DNA of 64,000 nucleotides from JAFMJV01 sp963814315 (GTDB taxonomy: Bacteria > Chloroflexota > Limnocylindria > Limnocylindrales > CSP1-4): assembly GCA_963814315.1 (NCBI GenBank), contig CAWFCG010000003.1, positions 868,001 through 932,000 of the forward strand, written 5' to 3'. The notes beneath the pieces are model-generated. The model was not told the origin of the DNA, made no database searches, and saw nothing but the letters and a program-made list of their open reading frames with translations. The position numbers and the translations under genes are program-made. Shown here in pieces: positions 24,979-32,363 of the stretch. Positions within the stretch are counted from its first letter, which is position 1. Each line of letters starts with the position of its first letter.

Positions 24979-25719
24979 ATGAGACGACACTGGCGTTTGA
25001 TCACGAGCATCGTCGTGGTCTTCCTGCTGGTCGTCGGCACGGCCGGCTTCCTGTGGCTGAGTGACCTGGTCGACCCCATGCCGGAGACCGAGGCCGCCAT
25101 GGTCTCGTCGCCGACCGTCTCGGTCGATGCTGACGATTGGCTCACCTTCACGCCTGCCGAACCCTCCGATACCGGTTTCATCTTCTACCCCGGTGGCCGA
25201 GTCCCAGCGCAAGCCTACGCACCACCGGTCCGCGCCATCGCCGAAGCTGGCTATCTCGGGGTCATCGCCCCGATGCCGTTCGGCCTCGCCGTGCTCGATG
25301 CCAACGCCGCCGATGCCATCATCGAGGCCCATCCTGAGATCGACCGATGGGTCATCGGCGGGCACTCGCTCGGCGGCGCAATGGCCGCACAGTACAGCCA
25401 GGGCAACGACGAGATCGATGGCCTGGCACTGTGGGCAGCCTATCCACCCGCAGGCACCGACCTGAGCGACAGCGACCTCCTGGTGACCTCGATCTATGCC
25501 ACAGAGGATGGACTGGCGACGGTCGATGAGATCGAGGCGTCGGCGGCTCAGCTACCGGCCGATGCCGGGTTCGTACGGATCGACGGTGGCAACCATGCGC
25601 AGTTCGGCTGGTACGGCGATCAGGATGGTGATGGCCAAGCGACCATCTCGCGCGCGGCACAGGAGGAGCAAGTCGTGGCGGCCACGCTTGAGCTCATAGA
25701 GGCGGTGGCGGGTTCCTAA
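24979..25719 (+). CDS. Alpha/beta hydrolase with N-terminal membrane anchor
   Basis: A 246-residue protein. Residues 7-28 (LITSIVVVFLLVVGTAGFLW) form a signal anchor. The hydrolase domain resembles Abhydrolase_5: TGFIFYPGGRVPAQAY gives the oxyanion region, WVIGGHSLGGAMAAQY the nucleophile Ser, and GGNHAQFGWYG the catalytic His, with Asp probably in the segment around IYATEDG. It would act outside the membrane on an unknown ester or amide. Start by the TAGACT element six bases before ATG; its stop overlaps the convergent gene at 25716. Confidence 0.85.
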   Translation: MRRHWRLITSIVVVFLLVVGTAGFLWLSDLVDPMPETEAAMVSSPTVSVDADDWLTFTPAEPSDTGFIFYPGGRVPAQAYAPPVRAIAEAGYLGVIAPMPFGLAVLDANAADAIIEAHPEIDRWVIGGHSLGGAMAAQYSQGNDEIDGLALWAAYPPAGTDLSDSDLLVTSIYATEDGLATVDEIEASAAQLPADAGFVRIDGGNHAQFGWYGDQDGDGQATISRAAQEEQVVAATLELIEAVAGS

Positions 25720-26093
25720 TCGAGCAGCGGGATGCTGTCCTTCAGCTCGAGTTGCAGTGACCCCGCATTGAGCTCGATGACCTCCACCTCGAAGCGATGC
25801 TCGCCGGGTGCCAGGCGATGGCCCGCGATGTGGAACGTGACGACGTCACCACGACCGAACTTGACGGGCTTCAGGCGCGAGATGTCGGCAGCCTGGTAGA
25901 TGGTGTCCTCGCCGATTCGGGTGGCGCTGATGGCGGTCGGATCGATGAGGGCCCCGTCCACCGCCACGCGGCCGATGCCTACGAGCGTGCCGTCGCCCAT
26001 GCCGTTGCGGGCCTGGAGGCAGAAGCCATCCCCATCATGCTGGAGGCTTCGGGCGACGTAGAACTGGCGGACGAGGAAGTCGGGGACGCGCAT
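25716..26093 (-). CDS. Hypothetical beta-rich protein
   Basis: A 125-residue soluble protein with predicted beta-strands: MRVPDFLVRQFYVARSLQHD, then GFCLQARNGMGDGTLVGIG and a closing FEVEVIELNAGSLQLELKDS. It resembles the small beta-sandwich accessory domains of the C-glycoside deglycosidase beta-subunit type (DUF6379-like), but similarity is only impressionistic. TAGGCT (minus, 26100-26105) lies six bases before ATG, pointing to a leaderless message. It converges with the hydrolase gene. Confidence 0.6.
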   Translation of the reverse strand: MRVPDFLVRQFYVARSLQHDGDGFCLQARNGMGDGTLVGIGRVAVDGALIDPTAISATRIGEDTIYQAADISRLKPVKFGRGDVVTFHIAGHRLAPGEHRFEVEVIELNAGSLQLELKDSIPLLD

Positions 26094-26261
26094 CCGCGCA
26101 GCCTAGCGGTTGACACGCCTCAGCATGAGATAGTCACTCAGGAGGCGCACTCGACCGATGAAGGAGCCGCATCTGCACACTCATGATCGGGATGGTGAAG
26201 CCGGAGGCTTGGTGTCGCCAGACGCGGCCAGCCTGATGCTCCGGGACCGGGTGCGAGCCTG

Positions 26262-26660
26262 ATGTTGGACCTGTTCCGGATCCTGCTGGCGCTGTTGCTG
26301 GTGATGCATGGCCTCCTGCACCTGATCTGGTTCCTGGCTGCCTGGACATCCGTTCATACCGGCGTCGGCGACGGCACCTGGATGCTGCCGGGCAAGGTGA
26401 CCGTCCGCAGCGCCATCGGCAGGTTCCTGGGCCTGGTCGCCCTGGCCGCCACGGCCCTATTCGTCTTCGCGGCACTGGGGCTCGCATTCAAACAGCCCTG
26501 GTGGGCTGGATGGGCGGAGATCGGGGTCTTCCTCTCGTGGGTGGCCGTCGCGCCCTGGCTCCGCCAATCACCACCATCGACCGCCGCCACCGCCCTCATC
26601 GCCGATATCGTGCTCATGTTCGTGCTTGCCCTGGACCTCAGCCTTGAGGTCACCGCGTAG
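26262..26660 (+). CDS. Hypothetical four-helix membrane protein
   Basis: A 132-residue membrane protein with four hydrophobic segments, near residues 4-28, 50-73, 77-97 and 108-128. Recognisable pieces are LLALLLVMHGLLHLIWFLAA and WWAGWAEIGVFLSWVAVAPW. It resembles small DoxX-like or ABC-independent inner-membrane proteins but no signature allows a name. The start ATG 26262 has no clear ribosome site; an upstream in-frame start is not obvious. Confidence 0.65.
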   Translation: MLDLFRILLALLLVMHGLLHLIWFLAAWTSVHTGVGDGTWMLPGKVTVRSAIGRFLGLVALAATALFVFAALGLAFKQPWWAGWAEIGVFLSWVAVAPWLRQSPPSTAATALIADIVLMFVLALDLSLEVTA

Positions 26661-26756
26661 GTGTTGGCGGGGCACCCCCGCCATGCCGACTTCCGGCACG
26701 AACAGGTACACTCCGTTTCGCTCGCTGTCGTCGTGGTGTGTCGACACGCGACGCAT

Positions 26757-26833
26757 GGTGGCTATAGCTCAATCGGCAGAGCATCGGATTGTGGCTCCGA
26801 AGGTTACGGGTTCAAGCCCCGTTAGCCACCCCA
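26757..26833 (+). tRNA. tRNA-His (anticodon GTG)
   Basis: The gene begins GGTGGCTATAGCTCAATCGG; G26757 is the extra G-1 that pairs with discriminator C26830, a histidine-tRNA identity mark. Acceptor GTGGCTA/TAGCCAC, anticodon stem TCGGA/TCCGA with loop TTGTGGC, T-loop TTCAAGC and encoded CCA (26831-26833) are all regular. Confidence 0.95.
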
Positions 26834-27188
26834 TCCCTCAGCGTGGATGACAGGCATGGAGCGGCACCACGCGGCACTAAGCGGCACTGAGATTGCTGCG
26901 GAGATTGCTGCGCAGCTACGCCCCGTCGGGGGTGACAACCGAGCCATCGGATGCGAACGGAGGCCCACACGGTCTACGTTGAGAGCCCGCCTCGCTGGGC
27001 TGCTCATTGCCCGCTGTTCGGCCACCGTCCGGCCCCCGGCCCCCTAAACACCGGAGAGGGTTAACCCGAGCTGAAGAAGCTCGACTGCGACGGAGCAGAC
27101 GTCAACCTGCCGGGTGGGCACACGGTGTCAACCTCGGGCTCACCGAGCCACCCCTTTATTGCCCAAGGCGTCATAGCCAGTGCGGCGG
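26834..27188. repeat. Gene-free stretch with short tandem repeats after tRNA-His
   Basis: No convincing gene lies here. At 26861-26890 the decamer GCGGCACNNA is repeated three times (endings CAC, TAA, TGA), and directly after it GAGATTGCTGCG occurs twice (26889-26912). Twenty-two bases, 26880-26901, match 29083-29104 with two mismatches. A short hairpin CGAGCT/AGCTCG (27067-27083) follows GGGTTAACCC. These patterns mark the left border of a disturbed block. Confidence 0.55.
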
Positions 27189-28040
27189 CTAACCGGACTT
27201 GTCGAACACACCCTGAATGAACACGATGCGGCCGGCGTCGGTGTTGCCCGCGGAATTGCTCATCTTGGCCGCAGCCTGATCTCCCAGCACGAGGTGCATA
27301 CCCAATGGCGGGAACGCCCCGGGACCGCCCCCGCCCGATGCCTGGGCCTGGGCCTGCTGGGCCTTGCGCGCGGCCACGACTTCCTGCGTGATGTCGCGCC
27401 ATACCCGCTCGCGCAGTCCCGCGCCGCGCACCAGGCCACCCAGGGATTCTGAATCGGACAGATGACTCTGCTCGGGGAGGCTCGCCCACGGGACGGGAAG
27501 GTCGAGCGGCGCGCCGTTGCCGGCGCATATGTCCTGGCAGACGAACAGCCCCCCGGGCTTCAGCACGCGTGCGAATCCGGCGTAGAGGCGGCGCTTGTCC
27601 TGGACGTTCATCTGCATCTGGATGGTCCACACCACGTCGAATTGCGCGTCCTCGAACGGCAGCTCCAGCGCGTCGCCGACCTGGAAGCGGGTACGGTCGG
27701 CCAGCCGGGTCAGGCGCGACAGCTCGTTGGCTACCGCGCAGAATTCCGGCGTGAGATCGATGCCCGTCACGTTGCAATTGCGAGTGGCAGCAAGATACCG
27801 TGCCGGGCCGCCCAGGCCGCTGCCCACATCCAGAACGCGCGATCCAGCCGGAATCTGCGCGAGTTCCGCCAGCGCACGCGTCGCGGTGCGGCCCTGGGAG
27901 TGAAACTCGTCCGCCGGCGCGAGGTCCTCGTGCGTGAGGGAATCCAGGTCCTTGCCCAGCGCCTTCAGCCCCGCAAGGATGCGCTCCAGCAGGCCGGCCT
28001 GATCGTAATGGCCCCGCATCACCACGCTCGACTGGCTCAT
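27189..28040 (-). CDS. SAM-dependent class I methyltransferase
   Basis: A 283-residue methyltransferase. The glycine-rich motif I VLDVGSGLGGPARYLA, the acidic strand end VTGIDLTPEF, GDALELPFEDAQFDVVWTIQ and post-motif FARVLKPGGLFVCQDI place it among small-molecule methyltransferases like the sterol/sarcosine and phosphoethanolamine types. Residues 200-283 are a variable C-terminus rich in Gln/Ala/Gly. The start is ATG 28040. It lies inside what would otherwise be the 3' part of another gene on the same strand, an arrangement that looks like an insertion or deletion join (see findings). Substrate unknown. Confidence 0.9.
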   Translation of the reverse strand: MSQSSVVMRGHYDQAGLLERILAGLKALGKDLDSLTHEDLAPADEFHSQGRTATRALAELAQIPAGSRVLDVGSGLGGPARYLAATRNCNVTGIDLTPEFCAVANELSRLTRLADRTRFQVGDALELPFEDAQFDVVWTIQMQMNVQDKRRLYAGFARVLKPGGLFVCQDICAGNGAPLDLPVPWASLPEQSHLSDSESLGGLVRGAGLRERVWRDITQEVVAARKAQQAQAQASGGGGPGAFPPLGMHLVLGDQAAAKMSNSAGNTDAGRIVFIQGVFDKSG

Positions 28041-29112
28041 GGACGAGCATCCTGCGCTGATTCACGGGTACCGGCAAGTAGCCGGTGGAGTAGACGATGA
28101 GGATGGAGTGGGCGATGCCATCCTTGTCGAGCACCGGCGCGAATGAGCCGTACTGTTGTCCCTTACTCCACGCGATGCGTGCCATCGCTCGTTGACCCCA
28201 GTCGAACAGACGACGGGCGACGGCTGATTCGGCCTCTCCGCGCTTCGCTGCGATGTCGGCGAAGAAGGATCCCTTGTCCCACGGGGACGCCCGACGAGTG
28301 CCGGTCGGCCCCTCGGGGCGCGCGACCGCATCGCCAAGCAGCCGTAGGGCATTGTCCACGTCCGTGGCTTCCCTGACCCTGCACACGATGCCGTAGACGT
28401 TGTCACGTTGCTGCGCGAACCCGTAGGTCTCCCAATCAGGCGGCAGACGGTACTCGATGTGCACTTCATCTGGTCGCGGACGCCCGTAGGCCACGACTTG
28501 CGAGAACCGGGGATGCCGAATCTGGAAGTACCACGGCTCACCCTTGCCGCTACCGACACGCAGTCTGACGCCGTCCATCAGGAGGGCCTGTTCCGCGACA
28601 CGTCTGACGAGGGGGGCCGTCGTCGCAGATGAGCGCAACTCGATCAGCCACTCGACCTCGGCTGGAACGATCGCCGGGCCTCCATCGTCGCCCTCTGGTG
28701 GGGTCACCTCCGGTGGGTCATCCCCTGGCGCAGACGTCTGGATGAGACGGCAGACCGATGCCAGGAGCCTGTCCACATCGGCGACAAGCAGGAGAGCCGG
28801 CCCCTCGACCGCTCCGAGTTCCGCCTGGGCCTCGTCAAGACTCACGCGGGGGAAGAAGCGCGAGAACGCCGATGCCGACGACCAGATCCGAAACGAACCA
28901 CCGCCCTGGGCTTGGGCCCACAGGGTGAATAGGTAGGCCCGCCTGTCGTTCGGTGGGCTCACCATGACGGAGTTGCGGTAGGGGCGCGGATCCAGCCCGA
29001 GGGCGCGGCTGTGGACGACGATCCGACGCAACTCGTCACCGACGCCCATCTCGTCAGCGATGGTCAGGACCTCGCAGCGCTGAGCGGCACAGAGATTACT
29101 GCGGGCACCCAT
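28041..29112 (-). pseudogene. Unrecognised gene, 3' end lost at the methyltransferase junction
   Basis: The first 350 codons look like an ordinary soluble protein, with AYLFTLWAQAQGGGSFRIW near residue 60 and WSKGQQYGSFAPVLDKDGIA followed by ILIVYSTGYLPVP near the break; the latter pattern (W-K-G-x-x-x-G-S-F with a following strand) recalls uncharacterised nuclease-associated or DNA-binding proteins. After about 28070 similarity to a normal protein ends and the frame only runs, by chance, through the methyltransferase gene to 27061. It begins ATG 29112, directly after the TAG of the GIY-YIG-like gene, or at the internal ATG 29049. So a two-gene unit has apparently lost its end. Function unknown. 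Confidence 0.6.
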
Positions 29113-29523
29113 CTAGGCCTGCTGCACGCGGACTCCTGTCGAGGCCAGGGCCTCGGCAAGGGCGACCTCCGCCTCACTCACAGGCGGCCAGTCGAGCGGG
29201 TTCAGGCGATGGTAGGGGGCCGGGAGCAGGCCGACCCCGTAGCGTCGCACCCATCGCGATCCCTTTCGACCCGCCTTGTGGTTCAGGAACCGCTTCTCCG
29301 GAGTCAGGCCGGTGCTGCCGACGTAGAGCCCGTAGTCGCCAGGGGCGAACTCCAGCAGCACCACGTAGACGGAGTGGTGGGCCCTCACGGACGGCCGGAA
29401 GGGACGGCGGCTGACACGGCGTGCCGCGCGGATCAAGGCGTCGGCGGTCTCTGGGTCGAAGGGTGCTCGGGAGGTGGCGACGTGCCCTTCCTCCGGCGTC
29501 CGGACCGCGAACCACGCTGGCAT
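29113..29523 (-). CDS. GIY-YIG-like nuclease-fold protein
   Basis: A 136-residue protein. The core VYVVLLEFAPGDYGLYVGST resembles the GIY...YIG pair (here VYV and YVG), followed by Arg in PEKRFLNHKAG and Glu in SEAEVALAEALASTG, the expected catalytic Arg and Glu. GGAG seven bases before ATG 29523 fixes the start. Its TAG is followed without gap by the ATG of the next gene, so the two were surely translated together. Stand-alone proteins of this fold include repair, restriction and homing nucleases; role here unknown. Confidence 0.65.
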   Translation of the reverse strand: MPAWFAVRTPEEGHVATSRAPFDPETADALIRAARRVSRRPFRPSVRAHHSVYVVLLEFAPGDYGLYVGSTGLTPEKRFLNHKAGRKGSRWVRRYGVGLLPAPYHRLNPLDWPPVSEAEVALAEALASTGVRVQQA

Positions 29524-29598
29524 GCTCACTCCGAAGGTTCTCGCGGGTCTTCTCCCCCAGGCGGTGCCACAAGAGGCGGTTGGCGCTGGCAAGGGCCT

Positions 29599-30063
29599 TC
29601 AGGAGCGCCGTTCGTCCACGGTGAGGCTACCCGCGTAGACGACGAAGGGCACCACGAATGCCGCGGCCAGGAACCACCACAGCAGGTCCCCTTCGAGAAC
29701 CGGCAAGTTGCCGCTTCCGGCCAGCGACACCCACATCAGGCCCATCCAGACGAACACCGCCGACACGATCCAGGCACGGTTGCCCGCGCGGGTCCGGATC
29801 TGCACGCTGCGCTCGTCGCGTTCCTCGACCACGAACCTTCTCGCAGCAGCGTCATCGCGCAGGGCCGGCCGATAGCGGGTGACCAGGCCCAGACCCAGCC
29901 CGAGCACCAGGATCCCAAGGCCGCCCAGCACACGGAAGTCCCATCCAGGCACCAGGTCCATCACGTCCAGGACGGTCGCGACGACCAGCACCACCGCACC
30001 GACCGCCACCAGCAGCCAACCAAGACGCACTCGTCCTTGAATCCACGCTTGCTCGTCATGCAT
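29599..30063 (-). CDS. Hypothetical membrane protein paired with an XRE regulator
   Basis: A 154-residue protein with four membrane segments in two hairpins: about residues 14-32 (LGWLLVAVGAVVLVVATV), 44-62, 95-113 (AWIVSAVFVWMGLMWVSL) and 126-146. The loop EERDERSVQIRTRAGNRAW is conserved-looking and matches DUF2178-like membrane proteins that are commonly found beside small HTH regulators. The start overlaps the HTH gene stop by eight bases, so the pair is one unit under the palindromic operator at 30291-30311. Confidence 0.7.
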   Translation of the reverse strand: MHDEQAWIQGRVRLGWLLVAVGAVVLVVATVLDVMDLVPGWDFRVLGGLGILVLGLGLGLVTRYRPALRDDAAARRFVVEERDERSVQIRTRAGNRAWIVSAVFVWMGLMWVSLAGSGNLPVLEGDLLWWFLAAAFVVPFVVYAGSLTVDERRS

Positions 30064-30268
30064 CCCGATCCTCCATTTCCGAGTAGAGGAACACGTCCTC
30101 GATGCGCAGCCCGAACAGCCAGGCCAGCCGGAAGGCGAGGAGGATCGACGGGTTGTAGCGTCCCTTCTCCAGCGAGATGATCGTCTGGCGCGACACGCTG
30201 ACCATGTCCGCTACTTCCTGCTGGGTCCAGGCACGCCCCGTGCGGAGCTCCTCGAGCCGGTTCCTCAT
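30056..30268 (-). CDS. XRE-family (YozG-like) helix-turn-helix regulator
   Basis: A 70-residue DNA-binding protein consisting of a single HTH: MRNRLEELRTGRAWTQQEVA, then DMVSVSRQTIISLEKGRYNP and a closing helix with FGLRIEDVFLY. I start at ATG 30268 because GGGGA lies six bases upstream and relatives begin MRNRL. It probably represses its own operon by binding the inverted repeat located 23 bases upstream. Partner membrane protein follows. Confidence 0.85.
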   Translation of the reverse strand: MRNRLEELRTGRAWTQQEVADMVSVSRQTIISLEKGRYNPSILLAFRLAWLFGLRIEDVFLYSEMEDRDA

Positions 30269-30290
30269 CGCCGTCCCCATGTACAGGTAC

Positions 30291-30328
30291 CTTGACATAC
30301 CATATGTCAAGCGGGCTGTACATGTCAA
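30291..30328 (-). promoter_or_regulatory. Promoter and palindromic operator of the XRE operon
   Basis: CTTGACATA (30291-30299) and TATGTCAAG (30303-30311) are perfect inverted arms around CCA. A further half site ATGTCAAG lies at 30322-30329. On the minus strand the latter supplies a -35 TTGACA, with TATGGT 17-18 bases on inside the palindrome as a fair -10. A dimeric HTH protein bound here would cover the promoter, so negative autoregulation is likely. Confidence 0.65.
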
Positions 30329-30461
30329 GCAGTTCCGGGCGTGCACGAGGAGACATCCTTCTGCCCAAAGACATGAGTCAGCGGCGGCGCTGAGTTGGAC
30401 GCTGACCCAAGGTACCTACATAGATAGGACATCGGCGCACGGGGACCATGACGCCGCTCGA

Positions 30462-30888
30462 TCAACCGGCCGATTCGGCGGCTTCCTTCAGCCCGTCTGC
30501 GAACTGCTCGAAGGACTCGGTCATGTCCGGGATGGAGCGCGAGATCAGCCCAGCCAGTGGACCCGAGTAGACCTCGCGCATGGAGAACTCCGTCGCGCTC
30601 CCGCGGTCCGTGAGCTCGAACGTGCGCACGCCCCGGAAGAGGCCCAGCGGCATGCCGTCCGACCAGGTCATCGTGGTCGGTGCACGGACGTCGGAGACGC
30701 TGAGCGTGAAAGTCCGGCCGGGGTTTGCCTTGGCCACAAGGCTGACCGTGCCGCCCTCGACGATCTCGCCCTCGATGCTCAGGAGCGACCCATTCCAGCG
30801 GGCGTAGGTGCTCGCATCGGTCGAGCAGCGTCCAGACCCGGTCGACCGGCGCGGCGATCTCGCGCCTGACGCCGTACTCGGTCGCCAT
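30462..30888 (-). pseudogene. Frameshifted SRPBCC (START-like) family gene
   Basis: Two frames join to one SRPBCC lipid/small-ligand binding domain protein. The first 23 codons from ATG 30888 give MATEYGVRREIAAPVDRVWT and LLD; the second frame resumes about 30815 with ASTYARWNGSLLSIEGEIV and continues through VAKANPGRTFTLSVSDVRAP, MPLGLFRGVRTFEL to the stop at 30462. One base change near 30815-30822 would restore a full protein of about 141 residues. ATG overlaps the previous stop by four bases. Either a recent mutation or an assembly error. Confidence 0.75.
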
Positions 30889-31307
30889 CAGGTCGCCCGC
30901 ATCCGGTTGTTGCGCGCGTTGTGCTCGACCTCGGCCAGACCGAGCGCCTCGAGCACCGGCGGCACGTAGTTGGCGAAGCGGCCACGCAAGCCCTTCTTGA
31001 ACCCGTACCAACCGCCCTGCGGGTTGTCCGCTGAGCGGCCCCAGGCCTCGACCGTGTCGGGCATGGTCCCCTTCTGCTCGTCAGCAGTGCCGAGCAGCAT
31101 CCAGTCGCCTCGGTCCTTGAGCATGGCGTGCAGGTCGTCGATGCAGCGCAGGTGGTAGCGCAGCTGGGTCGCGCCCACCTGGACGACCAGGGCTGGTGGG
31201 TCGGCCGCGGGGTCACGATAGGCCTCGAACTCGGACTTGCCCGGTGGGGTCAGCAGGATCCAGGGGTCGTCGGCGGTGCCCGTACCTTCGACATCGGGTC
31301 GGCGCAT
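30888..31307 (-). CDS. Conserved hypothetical protein (possibly DUF6855)
   Basis: A 139-residue soluble protein. Landmarks are GTGTADDPWILLTPPGKSEF, VVQVGATQLRYHLRCIDDLH, GDWMLLGTADEQK, VEAWGRSADNPQGGWYGFKK and a closing EVEHNARNNRMRA. This matches, from memory, a family found in Actinobacteria and Chloroflexota with no known function. GAGGTG eight bases before ATG fixes the start, and the stop overlaps the SRPBCC gene, so the two act together or share a promoter, probably under the divergent WYL-type regulator. Confidence 0.75.
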   Translation of the reverse strand: MRRPDVEGTGTADDPWILLTPPGKSEFEAYRDPAADPPALVVQVGATQLRYHLRCIDDLHAMLKDRGDWMLLGTADEQKGTMPDTVEAWGRSADNPQGGWYGFKKGLRGRFANYVPPVLEALGLAEVEHNARNNRMRAT

Positions 31308-31409
31308 GTGTCGTCACCTCGTATCGCTCTGTGGACGTGGGAGCCGAACGCTAGCCGACAGAGACTGCCATCAGTTGTCATGAATAGCGGGAGCATGGAC
31401 AATCGCACC

Positions 31410-31931
31410 ATGCGCGCCGGCCGGCTCCTCTCGATGTTGCTCATCCTCCAGCGCGGGGGCCGCGTGACCGCGGCGAGGCTGGCGGAGCAGCTGGAGGTGT
31501 CACAGCGCACGGTCCTGCGCGACATCGAGGAGCTATCCGGGGCCGGCATCCCGGTCTACGCCACACGTGGTCCCGGGGGAGGCTTCGCGCTGCTGGAGGG
31601 CTATCGGTCCGACCTGCAGGGACCGGCCGTCTGGTCACCGCGTGCGCGCCGATCCGGGCCGCGGGCACGAGGCGTGGTCAGGATCTCGCCAGAGGGCCGG
31701 CGGCTCGCGGCCGTGCTGGGCTACCTGCAGCCGCTTCGCGTGAGACGGGTGGTGGTGCCGGACGCCGATGGCTGGATCGAGGCGTCGTTCCGCCTGGACT
31801 CGATGGATACCGCCGTGATCGAGCTGCTTGCGCTCAGCCCGCTGGTGGAGGCGCTGTCGCCGCCGCGACTTCGCGAGCAGGTGCGGTCCAGACTCGAGCA
31901 CGCCGCCCGGCTCTACGCGACGAGCCCTTGA
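31410..31931 (+). CDS. WYL-type HTH regulator lacking its central WYL core
   Basis: A 173-residue protein (ATG 31410; also possible 31395). The N-terminus is a standard HTH_11 (MRAGRLLSMLLILQRGGRVT, then LAEQLEVSQRTVLRDIEEL and PGGGFALLEGYRSDL). The C-terminal 70 residues match the WCX domain (DADGWIEASFRLDSMDTAVI, ELLALSPLVEALSPP). The region between, where relatives have about 130 residues including the WYL motif, is replaced by a short Arg-rich stretch. It therefore looks like an internal deletion product; DNA binding might remain but ligand sensing would not. It is divergent from the hypothetical/SRPBCC pair. Confidence 0.65.
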   Translation: MRAGRLLSMLLILQRGGRVTAARLAEQLEVSQRTVLRDIEELSGAGIPVYATRGPGGGFALLEGYRSDLQGPAVWSPRARRSGPRARGVVRISPEGRRLAAVLGYLQPLRVRRVVVPDADGWIEASFRLDSMDTAVIELLALSPLVEALSPPRLREQVRSRLEHAARLYATSP

Positions 31932-32363
31932 CGCGCGGGACCGCCGCGGGCTGGGCGCCGTGACGCTTTCAGTGGTCGGCGGACACCACGAGGTCGTGCG
32001 CGTGGCGGCCGGCGCTGAGCAGACGCAGCGTGGCCGCGGCGCCCCCCAGCTTCGCGGGCAAGAAAGGCCGCGACCTGACGTCCGATGCGACCGACGAGGG
32101 CGCGCTGCGACTGTGGTGCGACGTGCGGATCCCGGGGCACCGGCCGGCGCGCGTTCTTGAATAGGCGATCTTCAAAAGGAACCAGTCGCCCGCTTAGAAA
32201 TCATCCAAGGGTGCCATCGCGGTCGCGCCTATCCGTCCGTGGAACCGACCAATGTGGTCGGCCAGTGAAGGCAGCCTGTGCAAGAAGACCGTGCCCGCCT
32301 GACAAGCCTGCATTGATGGTGTGTTTTACTCGTGAACCTGTCTACTCGATCGGAGGCCCAAGC
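31932..32363. other. 432-base gene-free stretch before the exporter operon
   Basis: I find no supportable gene. The left half is GC-rich with an open minus-strand frame (31969-32175) whose encoded end looks protein-like but has no recognisable motif, perhaps a gene remnant. The right half contains AT-richer sequence with GGAGG at 32352-32356, the ribosome site of the ATPase gene; a promoter is probably in 32290-32345 but no consensus is clear. Confidence 0.4.

Noticed and set aside
27146..27154. AGCCACCCC as an attachment copy of the tRNA-His 3' end
   Set aside because: Only nine bases match and there is no integrase; chance cannot be excluded.
27061..29112. One 683-residue protein spanning this frame
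   Set aside because: After about codon 350 the translation becomes Arg/Gly/Pro-rich and is the out-of-frame shadow of the methyltransferase gene, whose own frame is well formed.
31969..32175. Small gene on the minus strand before the DrrA-like ATPase
   Set aside because: No ribosome site, no motif, and composition could arise by chance; kept only as a possible remnant.
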